Shown: piece after piece, positions 47,304 to 57,700 of the stretch
Layout: each line of letters begins with the position of its first letter
How positions within the stretch are numbered: the first letter of the stretch is position 1
Origin: CBDAPX01 sp965198725
GTDB lineage: Bacteria > Pseudomonadota > Alphaproteobacteria > Rhodobacterales > Rhodobacteraceae
Length of the DNA stretch: 64,000 nt
Direction: 5' to 3'
Assembly (NCBI GenBank): GCA_965198725.1
Contig: CBDAPX010000002.1
Location: forward strand, 248,001-312,000
Notes under the pieces: model-generated
What the model saw: only the letters and a program-made list of their open reading frames with translations
Databases searched by the model: none
Told to the model about the DNA's origin: nothing
Made by a program: the position numbers and the translations under genes

Positions 47304-49669
47304 AATACGAACTCAATAGTCTCCGCCAAAACTGGGGCGGTTCACCTTTTGACTTGGCTCTTGTGGATTTGTTTCGTCCGTACATCTTGCGCGGAGAGAC
47401 GACGAATTGGCACGCTGTCCTGTCTGTCATTTATGTTGAAAGCTATGAGACCGCGCAGTCCGCAGATGGCATCGTCATTCGGGGCGTGGCGCGGTTTTCG
47501 GGAAACATAGACCCGCCAAGCTTTGATCCGTCGACCGGTGTCTTTTCCATGGGGGCCGGCAACGTAGAGGGGCATCCGCGCAATCAGCCGGACCGTCGCG
47601 ATCCCTGGCTCGACATCACGGACACCAAAGTTGAATTCACGATGACCGTTCCGCGGGCAGCGGGGCGGATCATTTCGGATGGTGTTGGATCGATTGGCGG
47701 TGGGAACGCGGGGTTCCAGCCGATTGCGGATGTCCTGACGGCCTGGGACATGGACCCAACTGATGCGCCGCCGTCTGATTACCCGGGGACGGGCTTTACC
47801 CTGGATCTGGTATTGTCCGGGATTGAGTTCAGGCCGCCGTTCCTGTCGCCTGCACGGATGGAAAACGACGGATTGCTGGTGCCGGATACGTCGCGCCCGG
47901 ACGTTGTGTTCCACTTGCCCAAGATCAAGATCCGCATCAGCCAAGGGTCCGATGTCAACGCGGCCGTTGACGTGTCTTTGGTGTCATTGGGGGTCAGCGG
48001 GCTTGACGATTCCGGTGATCTGGCCGCTGCAGAGCTGATCACGATGGAACCGGCCTATGCGTTCGTGGGCACGGGTCGGGTTGTTGGGTTCGGGTTCCGG
48101 TCTGCCTTCCTTGATTTGTCAGATGGCTATACCCCACCCGAAGTGCTGGACCAGTTCGGGTTCGATGCCAGTAGGACGGGTCTCTATCTGCCGGAAATCC
48201 GTTTGTTTGTTGCGCCGTCCGGGGCCGAAGACATTGCGGTCAATGCGGGTGTCGAAAATTTCCTGATCGGCATCGGGGATAGCAGCGGGATCACCGGTGA
48301 CTTTGATCTTGCCGTGATCAATCAGGGCGATGGCGATATGCTGCTGAGCGCCCGGTTCTTCGATCAGGATGGGCGCGCCATTGGGATCACGCGGGAAACC
48401 GACACGACCGCAACGGTGCGGTTGCCCGAAACCACGCGTATGGTTGTCGATGTCACTGGTGGACGGGCGCCATACTCTGTGAACGCCAATTTCGGTGGAT
48501 CGGATCATGCCGGTGTCATTCACGATATCAGCACGCCCTCGACCGGCGAGTTGGTCATCACGCTGACGGCGACAGATACGTCCTCTGGGCCGAACGAACG
48601 CAGTCTGACCATTCGGGCGAGCCGGCGCGAGCCTGCACGGGTGCAGCCGCCACCGGGCACTGTACCGCCTTTGGCCGCGATGCTGCAAACCACGTCGATC
48701 ACTTTGGATGGTCAGCCGCTTGATGCGCCAGAGCTGCGCATGGTCTCGGACGGGTCCGATCACGTGATTATTGCCGTTGCCACAGCGGCCCCGGAACCCA
48801 ACACGAACTGGGAAGTCGATGGCACGCCCGAAGGGACATCCGTTACGGTCGAGGTCCCGTTGATCGGCGGCGACAATAAATCGCTGCGCGCGGTTTTGCC
48901 GGGTGACGTCATCACCCAGATCGACGGGTATTTCAAATTTGACCAACCGCCGGTGCAGAACCCGAACGCTTATGCGGTTCAAAGCGGCAATATCAACGCG
49001 ACCGAGGCGAATGACAGCCCGACAACATTCCCGTGGAAGTCGGAAAAGCCGTTTCTCGACGAACATCGCGCGGTGCTTGCCCGGATCAACCCGAAATCCT
49101 TCACCATCACCGGAACGGCCAGCTACGATGGCGTGCCGGATGACGAACAGGAACTCTACAACTATTTCCTCAGCCAGCGGCGGGCGGCGGGCCTGCTGGC
49201 GCTGATCAACAGCGATCCGCAACTGACCGGGTTCTCGGCCACGCTGGAACCGTCCGATCCGTTGGTGAACGGGCAGCCGCCCGATGCTTGGGTCGGTGTG
49301 TCGCCGCCGCCGCCGGGCTGGCGCCAGAACACGCCACCGCGTGAACAATGGTGGCGGGCGCGGATCACCGGATTTGCCGTCAATCTGCCAGATACGGTGA
49401 TCGAAGGCACCGTTTCACGGCCTGCGGCCCCCGCACCGCCCCCGGTTCAGCCGCCGACGCGCGACGATCCCCCCAATGATCCGTCACCGCCGGATTGGTT
49501 CCGCTCGGCCCGGCTGAAAGTGCGGATCGTGCGCGATCAATTCGTCGCGGTCGAGGTGTCTGGATCGGTTGATTTTGAAACGGCCTTGGAAGAACGCCTG
49601 TCTGGAGGTGGGGGCAACCTGCCCATTCAGGGGATGGGCAACAACCCGTCTGACGGAATTGTCGATTAA
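47300..49669 (+). CDS. Giant island protein A, first fragment (5' end lost at IS, ends at in-frame TAA)
   Basis: The frame opens inside the IS and the original start is lost; island sequence begins at 47345 (PFDLALVDLFRPYILRG). It is beta-rich. Near residues 375-440 an Ig/cadherin-like unit reads GGRAPYSVNANFGG to LVITLTATDTSSGPNERSL. Near 595-640, FTITGTASYDGVPDDEQELY then NYFLSQRRAAGLLALI resembles the peptidoglycan-binding OmpA C-terminal fold. Pro-rich linkers lie around 435-455 and 710-730. TAA 49667-49669 interrupts the frame, which continues LFLYQTDPASQSDEVKLYIG, so a Tyr codon probably mutated. No signal peptide can be judged. The function is unknown. Confidence 0.75.
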   Translation: MKYELNSLRQNWGGSPFDLALVDLFRPYILRGETTNWHAVLSVIYVESYETAQSADGIVIRGVARFSGNIDPPSFDPSTGVFSMGAGNVEGHPRNQPDRRDPWLDITDTKVEFTMTVPRAAGRIISDGVGSIGGGNAGFQPIADVLTAWDMDPTDAPPSDYPGTGFTLDLVLSGIEFRPPFLSPARMENDGLLVPDTSRPDVVFHLPKIKIRISQGSDVNAAVDVSLVSLGVSGLDDSGDLAAAELITMEPAYAFVGTGRVVGFGFRSAFLDLSDGYTPPEVLDQFGFDASRTGLYLPEIRLFVAPSGAEDIAVNAGVENFLIGIGDSSGITGDFDLAVINQGDGDMLLSARFFDQDGRAIGITRETDTTATVRLPETTRMVVDVTGGRAPYSVNANFGGSDHAGVIHDISTPSTGELVITLTATDTSSGPNERSLTIRASRREPARVQPPPGTVPPLAAMLQTTSITLDGQPLDAPELRMVSDGSDHVIIAVATAAPEPNTNWEVDGTPEGTSVTVEVPLIGGDNKSLRAVLPGDVITQIDGYFKFDQPPVQNPNAYAVQSGNINATEANDSPTTFPWKSEKPFLDEHRAVLARINPKSFTITGTASYDGVPDDEQELYNYFLSQRRAAGLLALINSDPQLTGFSATLEPSDPLVNGQPPDAWVGVSPPPPGWRQNTPPREQWWRARITGFAVNLPDTVIEGTVSRPAAPAPPPVQPPTRDDPPNDPSPPDWFRSARLKVRIVRDQFVAVEVSGSVDFETALEERLSGGGGNLPIQGMGNNPSDGIVD

Positions 49670-49756
49670 CTGTTCCTGTACCAGACCGATCCGGCCAGCC
49701 AGTCCGATGAGGTCAAGCTCTATATCGGGTCAGACCCGAACGACCGTGACGGGCTG

Positions 49757-52087
49757 TTGATGACCGGCCAATTGCCGGGTCAGCCGCTGCAGAACCCCAA
49801 CACGCTACGCAATATCTTGGGGATGACCACGATCTTCACGCCGCTTTTGTCGGAAATTGCGGCCCCCAATCCCGCGGATGGCGGGATCGCCCCCATCGCG
49901 CTGAGTGCTGCTGTTATCGGCTTGCCATCAATCCTTGCAGAGATCGAGGTGGATGGCGAACGGCTGTTGAATATTGAACGGGTAGTCCTCTTTGGAGGCG
50001 AGGCCGCCTTCCGGCGTCAGGGCGACCGGTGGGAAACGTCTTTCCTCTTCGACGTGGAAACGGCCCTATCGGCGAATATCTCGCTGGGTGGGTTTACCTT
50101 GCTCGAAATCCCGCGCAGTACGCCGATTGCCGTGCGCTATAAAGCAATCGGCCTGAAATTTGGCTACCCACCGGGCTCGTCCGCGGCGTGGGAACTGCGC
50201 CCGGTCTTTGACCAGTCCAAAGGGTATTCCATCGATGTATCGGGTCCCGGTGCCGTGCGCATTCCTGATCCGTTGGGTCAGATCCTCAACGTGCTGGGCG
50301 CGCGGATCGCCCGGACCAACCCGCTGAATTTCGAGATTGATCTGGGCTTTGCCGTGGATTTGGGCGTCGTATCAGTGGACCGCGCCCGCGTGCGGTTGCC
50401 GCTTGATCCGCCCGGCCCACCAGAGCTGACGGCCTTTGGTGCGGGGGTCAAAATTCCCGGCGTGCTCGAAGGCTCCGGGTATATGGAAATGAACAATGCC
50501 GGCGGCGCGATGGAGATCAAGGGCGGCATCGATGTCTCGCTTGTTCCGGTCAAACTGCGGGTCGCAGCCCAAATTGCGGTTGCACAAATTCCGGTGGAAC
50601 AGGGCGGTCCGGCGACGGGGGTCGCGGTTGCTCTAGAAGTCGAATTGCCGGTGGCCATCCCGCTCGCCAATTCAGGGCTTGGAATCTACGGCTTCCTTGG
50701 CATGTTTGCCATGCATTATGCCCGCAATGAAGAAGGGCTGACGTCGCTGACGCCCGCTTTGGAGTGGCTGCGCGACCGCGCGCAGGGCGATCCAACCAAC
50801 CTGCAGGCATGGCGCCCGAATGTCGGCAGCTGGGCCTTTGGGGCCGGTCTTACCATGGGCACCATCGGCAGCCCGGTTATTTTCAACGTCAAGGGTATGT
50901 TCCTGTTGGAACTGCCGGGCCCGCGCATCCTGTTGATGATGAAAGCCAACCTGTTGGCGGTCATCCCGGAATTGCGCGATGCCGAAGCTGAAGGTACCTT
51001 CTTTGCCGTGATCGACCTCGATCTGGGGCGGAACACGCTGACCATCGGGCTGAGCATCGATTTCACCATCAAGCCGCTGGTGGAAATCAAGATCACGGTC
51101 GAGGCGTTTTTTGACTTCGACGACAAAAGCCAGTGGCATGTGTATCTTGGCAGCTTCCCTGGCAATGACCTGCAAGGCAACCCGCTGCCCGGACCGATCC
51201 GCATCAACATTCTAGAGGTGTTCAACGGGTCCGGTTACGTGATGATGTCCGGTCACGGCATCCCGTCCTACAGCCCCGGTGGCGGTCTGCCGTCGCTTTC
51301 ACAGATCAACGGTACCGGGTTAGCTGTCGGTCTCGAAGTGTCGCTGGTCTGGGGCAATACGTCGATCAATCTTTACCTGCGCGTCACGGCCGGGTTCAAC
51401 GCGGTTCTGGGCTTTGACCCGTTCTATGTCGGCGGTGTTCTCTACCTGCGCGGTGAGCTGAAGCTCTTCATCATTTCGATTTCGGCCTCGGCCAACCTGG
51501 TGGCCCAGATCGGCCAACGGAAAGAGGTGATCGACGACGCCGAGGTTCGCACCGAAATCAGCCGGATTGATGGCGAGGTTTGTGGCAAGATCGATCTCTT
51601 CTTCTTCGAGATCAAAGGCTGTGTCGATTTCCATATCGGCGAGGAAAGCAAAATCTTCCCGCCCGCACCAAAGCTGGTGACTGCGACATCTCTGGTCAGC
51701 CGGTCACCCGCGCTCGTCATGGGGACAGGTACGGATCAAGGGATCGATACCAAGATCGGAGATGCGATAGAGGCAGATACCGCCCCGCCGCATAATCCGG
51801 CGACCGAGGATGATCCTGACACCACCAACACAATGCCGGTCGTGCCCATTGACGCGATCCCGGTTCTGACCATGTCCGCCACACCGCTGGACACGGGGCT
51901 GACGATCTTTGGCAACGCGCCCGGTGGGTCGCCCAATGCGCCGGTCGATGGTTATGTTGAAGCGCGGCGACTTTTATTACCAATACACGCTCGACAGCGT
52001 CACCTTGGAAACGTCGGACGCGTCACCGGCCTTGATGGCCGGCAATGCGCCATCGGTGTGGTGGACGCAAGACGCCTTGGGCGGTGA
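49757..52087 (+). CDS. Giant island protein A, central beta-rich fragment
   Basis: This continues the frame of the first fragment after the TAA. Genuine sequence runs from 49670 to about 51965; the last 40 codons or so are out of frame. The region is a long series of alternating beta-strands with Gly/Pro turns (e.g. FEIDLGFAVDLGVVSVDRAR, GGIDVSLVPVKLRVAAQIAV, KGMFLLELPGPRILLMMKAN), vaguely like the large DUF6603 proteins. It contains two Cys close together (EVCGKIDLFFFEIKGCVDFH). It may form a barrel, tube or lipid-contacting surface. Internal ATG 49757 lacks a convincing ribosome-binding site, so independent translation is doubtful. Confidence 0.7.
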   Translation: MMTGQLPGQPLQNPNTLRNILGMTTIFTPLLSEIAAPNPADGGIAPIALSAAVIGLPSILAEIEVDGERLLNIERVVLFGGEAAFRRQGDRWETSFLFDVETALSANISLGGFTLLEIPRSTPIAVRYKAIGLKFGYPPGSSAAWELRPVFDQSKGYSIDVSGPGAVRIPDPLGQILNVLGARIARTNPLNFEIDLGFAVDLGVVSVDRARVRLPLDPPGPPELTAFGAGVKIPGVLEGSGYMEMNNAGGAMEIKGGIDVSLVPVKLRVAAQIAVAQIPVEQGGPATGVAVALEVELPVAIPLANSGLGIYGFLGMFAMHYARNEEGLTSLTPALEWLRDRAQGDPTNLQAWRPNVGSWAFGAGLTMGTIGSPVIFNVKGMFLLELPGPRILLMMKANLLAVIPELRDAEAEGTFFAVIDLDLGRNTLTIGLSIDFTIKPLVEIKITVEAFFDFDDKSQWHVYLGSFPGNDLQGNPLPGPIRINILEVFNGSGYVMMSGHGIPSYSPGGGLPSLSQINGTGLAVGLEVSLVWGNTSINLYLRVTAGFNAVLGFDPFYVGGVLYLRGELKLFIISISASANLVAQIGQRKEVIDDAEVRTEISRIDGEVCGKIDLFFFEIKGCVDFHIGEESKIFPPAPKLVTATSLVSRSPALVMGTGTDQGIDTKIGDAIEADTAPPHNPATEDDPDTTNTMPVVPIDAIPVLTMSATPLDTGLTIFGNAPGGSPNAPVDGYVEARRLLLPIHARQRHLGNVGRVTGLDGRQCAIGVVDARRLGR

Positions 52088-54776
52088 CAACATTTCCGCC
52101 CAGCTTGCCATGCTCAGCTGGGTGCCGAACCCAGCCCCCAAGGCGTTGGAACGCACCGAGTTCCTGAAGGACACCGTGGATGAGCGTTGGGGCACCGTCT
52201 GTCATGATGCAGCACCCGCTGCATCGGTGCTTTATACCTTCTGCGATGAGGTGCTTGGCCCCTCGGCAGTTGGTTGGCATCCCAAGGGCACGCCATGGCC
52301 GGACCCTGTGGATACCGTACGGTCCGAGCCTGTCGACACCTCTTTGCACGTCTTTGAAACCTGGCGCACTGGCGAGACACAGCTGGATCGACGGCGCGGG
52401 ATCATTCCGGCGGTGATCGAAGGTGGCAAGGTGCCGTGCATCGACGATCTGTTGCCGCCCGACAACGACGATGATGACGTGGATACTGGCGGTGGCTTTA
52501 CCGGGCCCGACATTCTCGGCACCCGCCCCCTTGTCCCCGATGTCGAGATTTTCACGCGACCGAATGGCGGATTTACCATTCCGGACGCGGTTCTTGACGA
52601 CGCTTTCCGCCCGACGCGTGGCCTGGAAACGCGCGACTTCTCGACTGACCTAAGGGTCAACCGGGACGTCTTGCGCTCGGTGACCCGTCCAAATGACCTG
52701 TCCTCGACCGCCATTGATCGTCTGCGTGTCGAAACCGACCGACTGTCCGCCGCAACAGCGGGCAGCTTTGGTGACCGTATCATTGACAACCTGGATGCAC
52801 CGACACTGGCCATTGATGAGGCGGTGCGTCGTGTCACCTTTGGCAAAGCCGTCAGCCGTACCTCTATCCTCTCTGCGGTGCGGGGCCTGCAACCGACCGC
52901 AAATGACAATTCGGTCGCGACCACCGGGACAACGGCCAATCTGCCGGACGATATCCTGAAATGTGACGGTCGGGTTCTGGCATCCCCGCTTTGGGATATT
53001 GGCAAACCGGTTGTCTTCGGCAACCCTCAGGCCGCCGACGATATCCAGGGTGAACTGGACTTGCTGGGCCACAAACACGGGCCGCTGTCGGATGTAATCC
53101 GCATCGATAAGGGCGAGATTGTCGATGGCGTTCTGTTTATGTGGGTCAATCGCGCACTCTTGAACAAGGAAAGCGGTGATGGCCGTGGCATGATGGTCCA
53201 GTATCGCGATGCCGAGGGCAACCTTTTGGGCGACCGCCCGGTCCGCGTGACTGACCTGACCAACGTGACGCCGTTGCCGGACCGGTGGTTCGACGTCAAT
53301 GGTCCGTGGATTTCCGATGTCTATCACGCGGTGTTCTATGGCCAGCTCTATCTGAAAAACCGGGTCGCGGTTGTGGTTCACATGAAACCGCCAGAAGGCA
53401 CAGCATTGATCGATGTCGGGGTTCTGTACAACAGCTTGCAAGAAGCCGAGCATATGGAGCAACAAGGCCGTCCGTTCTATATCAGTGCGATTGAGTTGAC
53501 GACGCTGCGCGAGGCACAGCGGTCCAGCTATGACCAGACACAGATCATGCGCGAACGCAGTGTGCTGGAAGACTTCGTCGGCCCCATGAGCGCCAATGTC
53601 GCGCTGTTGCATCCCGGAAAAACCTATCGCGTGACAGCGGTCACCAACGTTCAGGTTCGGGAAGGCAATGAAGCCCCGCAGGATGGTGGCCAACAGTCTG
53701 AAACCTTCTGGTTCCGTACAGATGATGACGCGCCGCGTCGCCTCGATCCATGGATCCTGATGTCGACGCCATCAGAAGAGGAAGAACATGTCTTTGGCCA
53801 TGAAAAGCTGGAGATCGTGTTCGCCACCAACAGCATGGATCAGCTTTATGCCGCCTATGGCAAAGAGCTGCGCGCGCGGCTGAAAGCGGCGTCGTTCCGT
53901 CAGGTCGATGACCCGGCCACGCCGCATCCGCTGCCAATCACGCCGGCCACGCTGGACAATGTCGAAGCCAGTGTCTTGTCACCGTTTGAAGCTGTGCTGG
54001 TTGATGTTCTGAAAGACAAGGCGCCTTGTGTGCCCGTGGATGAGCAACGCGTGCGGCACGGCACCTTTATCCTGCCAATCCCGCTGGATCCGTACACGGA
54101 CTATATCCTCGATATCGAGGCGGTTGATATCGGGGCTGAAGCCTCTGCCGTGGGCGAGCGTGTTTTCCGCCGGGCGTTCTCAACCGGGGCTTTCCTGACC
54201 GTGGAAAGCTTTGCGCATACCTTTGCGGCAACGCGCGCCGAACACCGGGCCGTGACGCTGGGGGCAATGCAGGGGTTTGCGGCCAAATTCTCGGCCTCGA
54301 ACCCGCCGCTTGGTGCGGATTTTGATGACGCGATGGTCGACGCCGGGCTGGAGCCGCTGGAACGGCCCGATGCGCCAAGGTTCGTGGTCTATTGGGAACA
54401 GGCCAATCCGGCGGCAACACCGCAGCCCGTTGCGGTCATGATCGACAGCTCGGAACCGATGCGTCGTTTCCGCCCAATGCCCGAAGAGGTCACATCAGAC
54501 GACAGTGTTCCGGTCCAGCGGTATCAGATGATTGACCGCGAATGGCTGGCCCTCGACGAAAGTGCGAGCGGCGATGGCATCGTCGATGAGATGATCTTTG
54601 CGCCGGGCGACCAGCGGGTGCTGATCACGCTGGATCCGGGTGCGCGCGGAAAGGTTCTGCATATCGACCTTGTGCGCCGGGCCTTCTCCGAAGCCCATCT
54701 GGATGGTCCGGGTGCGACCGACGACGTCTATCGCATCGTTTCACAGCTCTTGGCGCGTGCGCCTTGGGAAGAATGA
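51909..54776 (+). CDS. Giant island protein A, C-terminal fragment (after frameshift)
   Basis: The authentic frame resumes near 51963 (RGDFYYQYTLDSVTLETSD), directly continuing GYVEA of the central fragment; one base is missing around 51959-51968. About 935 residues follow. An acidic low-complexity stretch LLPPDNDDDDVDTGGG lies near residue 180. A segment DFVGPMSANVALLHPGKTYR to ETFWFRTDDD resembles an extracellular beta-sandwich, and YTDYILDIEAVDIG to RRAFSTGAFLTVE is a second. It ends LLARAPWEE, 16 bp before gene B, so it was the first gene of the operon. No catalytic motif is recognised. Confidence 0.72.
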   Translation: MATRPVGRPMRRSMVMLKRGDFYYQYTLDSVTLETSDASPALMAGNAPSVWWTQDALGGDNISAQLAMLSWVPNPAPKALERTEFLKDTVDERWGTVCHDAAPAASVLYTFCDEVLGPSAVGWHPKGTPWPDPVDTVRSEPVDTSLHVFETWRTGETQLDRRRGIIPAVIEGGKVPCIDDLLPPDNDDDDVDTGGGFTGPDILGTRPLVPDVEIFTRPNGGFTIPDAVLDDAFRPTRGLETRDFSTDLRVNRDVLRSVTRPNDLSSTAIDRLRVETDRLSAATAGSFGDRIIDNLDAPTLAIDEAVRRVTFGKAVSRTSILSAVRGLQPTANDNSVATTGTTANLPDDILKCDGRVLASPLWDIGKPVVFGNPQAADDIQGELDLLGHKHGPLSDVIRIDKGEIVDGVLFMWVNRALLNKESGDGRGMMVQYRDAEGNLLGDRPVRVTDLTNVTPLPDRWFDVNGPWISDVYHAVFYGQLYLKNRVAVVVHMKPPEGTALIDVGVLYNSLQEAEHMEQQGRPFYISAIELTTLREAQRSSYDQTQIMRERSVLEDFVGPMSANVALLHPGKTYRVTAVTNVQVREGNEAPQDGGQQSETFWFRTDDDAPRRLDPWILMSTPSEEEEHVFGHEKLEIVFATNSMDQLYAAYGKELRARLKAASFRQVDDPATPHPLPITPATLDNVEASVLSPFEAVLVDVLKDKAPCVPVDEQRVRHGTFILPIPLDPYTDYILDIEAVDIGAEASAVGERVFRRAFSTGAFLTVESFAHTFAATRAEHRAVTLGAMQGFAAKFSASNPPLGADFDDAMVDAGLEPLERPDAPRFVVYWEQANPAATPQPVAVMIDSSEPMRRFRPMPEEVTSDDSVPVQRYQMIDREWLALDESASGDGIVDEMIFAPGDQRVLITLDPGARGKVLHIDLVRRAFSEAHLDGPGATDDVYRIVSQLLARAPWEE

Positions 54777-54792
54777 GAGAGGGGACAGAGAC

Positions 54793-57700
54793 ATGATACC
54801 TCGTATTTTTGACCCGCATCTCTTCAAGGGCCAGGGGGCCTTGGTGGACTTGCTGCCGATCCTGAACGCGCATTTGGAGGCCAGCGGCGGGGACGCGATC
54901 GATCCGTTCGATTTTGGCAGCCAGTTCCGGTCGATCTTCTTGCGCTGGCAAGTGAATCCCGAAATCGGCATGCCGTCGGAACCGTTCAAGGTGTGGCGGC
55001 GGATGGCAACACCGCTGGGCGATCATTTCAAACATCAAGGCACCGTGGTCGCCTTGCCACCCATCGGGCATGTTTTGAATTTCGACGAGCCGGTTGTGTC
55101 CATCGCCGGTGGCGTGCAGGCCGGGCCGTCCCCGCAAAAGATCATCCTGATGCCCATCGCGGACGGTGTCGGGTTTGACAGCGTTCTGGGGGTGCTGAGC
55201 TATGATCTGGCCGCCAACCAACAGCGCAGTTTCACTTTTCAGGCCCCCTACATCACCGGCGTGATCATGATCGGTACCAGCGAGTTGCTGGCGCTGAACG
55301 TCATTCCATTGGGCGAAGCGGATGTGATCGGCGATTGGGAGCTTGTGGAAACCGTTGGTCTACCAGTTGACCCGGGACAGTGGTCGGACCTTGCCGGTCA
55401 GAGCCACGGGGTTGAACAGGGCTTGGTCGGGGCCGAAATGCCCGCGATAGATGCCGCCACGGATCGGTTCACCAGGGGGATCAACCCATTTGGCTGGTTG
55501 CCGAATTTCCCGACCGGTGAACAGGCCCCGCAATGGGCCCTGCCATCGGCTGTAAATCTTGCGGCGGATGCAAATGACATGGTCCTGCCGCTGTTGCAGC
55601 AGGCCATGGCTCTGCCGCCCGAAGATCAGGCCGCGTTTGCCGAAAGCTTTACGATCAGCCCGCCGGAAAATGCGGATGGCAAGACGCTGGACGCCGAAGA
55701 CGGAACGGCGGTCATTTCACCCTTGGTGCTTTTGCAGATGGCGATTTCGTCCGATCCCTTGCAGGCGGTCGCCCTTGGGTTCGGAACAGGGTACCGGTAC
55801 GAAGACATCCCGACCCTGAATTTCGGTGCGACATCGCTCTTTGGGGATTCCAATGTCAGCGATTGGGATTACATGGTGACCGGCCTTTGGCATGCGGGGC
55901 TCGATGGCGACAGCGAACCTCGCGAATATGCGGCCTTTATCCCGCGCCCGCGCCGCGCGATTGCGCCACCCGCTCCAGCCGATATTCAGCTGAACTTTTT
56001 AGCTCATCACCAACCTGCGCAAACGGATGCGCCCTGGCTCGCATCGACGCGGGTCAATTGGGAGCGGTTCCCGATGGACAACCTTGTGCGCAGTGCAAGC
56101 TTTGCCTTTGGTCGCCATGATCCGGCCATTCCGGGTCCCGCCGCCGCCCTGATGGAACAACGTCCGCATGGCGTTGGCCACATGCCGATTGGTGAGGCAC
56201 AGAATGACGATGATCCGGAATCGGTGCGCCAAAGCGCGACGGATGGCGGTTTTGCGATCCCCAACGATCCGGGCACGTCCAACGTCAAATACGGGGTCGC
56301 GCGCCAAGATATCTTTGGCTTGTTGAGCCCGTGGGGCACAGTGCCCTTCAACACCCAGCAACCGGCACCGGACCCGGTACAGATCGTGGATGCAAACTTG
56401 CGTCCGACCGATACCGGCGCGGGCACGGTGTGCCCTGCGGATCTGGTCATGGACATCGTCGTCGATTGGCGCGTGCGGTCGGTGCAACAGGTGGATATCG
56501 GCGGAAGACTGTTTCAGGCGGCCAGCCGGGATCAAGACCCGCCAGTGGGCCTGTTATCCGTTCTGCAAAAGACATTGGGCGCGCCGGGCGTGCCGACCAG
56601 CCTGACCTTTGCCGGGGACGTCCCAACCTTGGCGGGCGGTATGGTGCAGGCGTTGAACGATCAGGGCACCGAAGTTGTCACACCCGGTCCCGCACAGGGC
56701 ACCAGCCGTCGTTATCGTCTGACAATCCCGGGGTTCTCTTTGAACTATGCCGGGACGCCGCATTTCGGTTTGGCGCTGTATGCGCGGCTGCGGGAACGCA
56801 TCGCGCCGCAGCGGGCCAGTAAGTGGTCCGGGCCGAAAACCACTTATGCCTCTGATCCGCGGTCCCGCCCAACGACGATTGTCGAGATTGTTCCACTGGC
56901 CAGCCTGCCCGATGCCAGCGGGCGCTGTCACGCCAAGTTGGACTGGCAGGATTTGCCAAGCGCGCAAGGCTACATGGTCTATGAAAGCAACGAAGCCACA
57001 ATTCTAGAAGCCCGCGGCCTGCAACAACCCGCGCCGGGGGCCAGCCTTTCGGATCGGCTGGCAGCCCTTAAAGCGGCGTTCAACGGGGATCAGGTGCGCA
57101 ACGCCTTCACCCGCGTGACCGAAGAGTTGATTTCACAATCCACCTACAACGTCCGCTTGCCACTTGGATCGCAGGTGATCCATTGCTGGGCGATCATTCC
57201 AGTCAGCCATGGCGGGGTCGAAGCGCCGTGGCCCTCGGGCGCCGCCGCAGCGGACGATTTGTTTTACTATGCTGCGCCCAAACTCGCCGAACCCGCGCCG
57301 CCGCGGATCGAGGTGTTGCGGGTCCCGGACGGCAGCGGCTTTGGCGCGCGGGTGCGCGTTGAAACACGCGCCGCAAGCGGGGCGCGCCCCAAACAGATTG
57401 ACCTCTACCGCACGCGGGTCGCGGATGCCGCGCGCCGGTTGGACAGCATGGGTTTGCCCATCGCAACGCTGTCTGCGACCAGCGGTCCTTGGACAGTTGC
57501 CGAGGACGGCATTGATACCGATGAAGACGAGGTTTGGGACGAGACGTGGATCAATACGGTGACCGGTACGGACACGCCCGCGGGCTCGTGGAACTATACA
57601 TGGTACCGCGCCGTGGCCTGGGGCGGGGATATTCCGACGCGGGGCGTGCGCAAAGGCCGTGGAGAACCCTCGCAAGCGGTTCCTGTGCTGATCCCGCCAG

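Larger units (their letters stand above)
46027..47344 (+). mobile_element. IS3-family insertion sequence
   Basis: This 1,318-bp element is bounded by imperfect inverted repeats of about 27 bp. The left end is TGAAGCGCCCCTTGTTTGCC (from 46027) and the right end read inward is TGAACCGCCCCAGTTTTGGC (from 47344), with about six mismatches. It encodes overlapping orfA and orfB. The flanks (GTG left, CCT right) do not form a 3-bp target duplication, and the genes on the two sides are different, so the junction probably arose by recombination or deletion rather than simple insertion. Confidence 0.9.
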
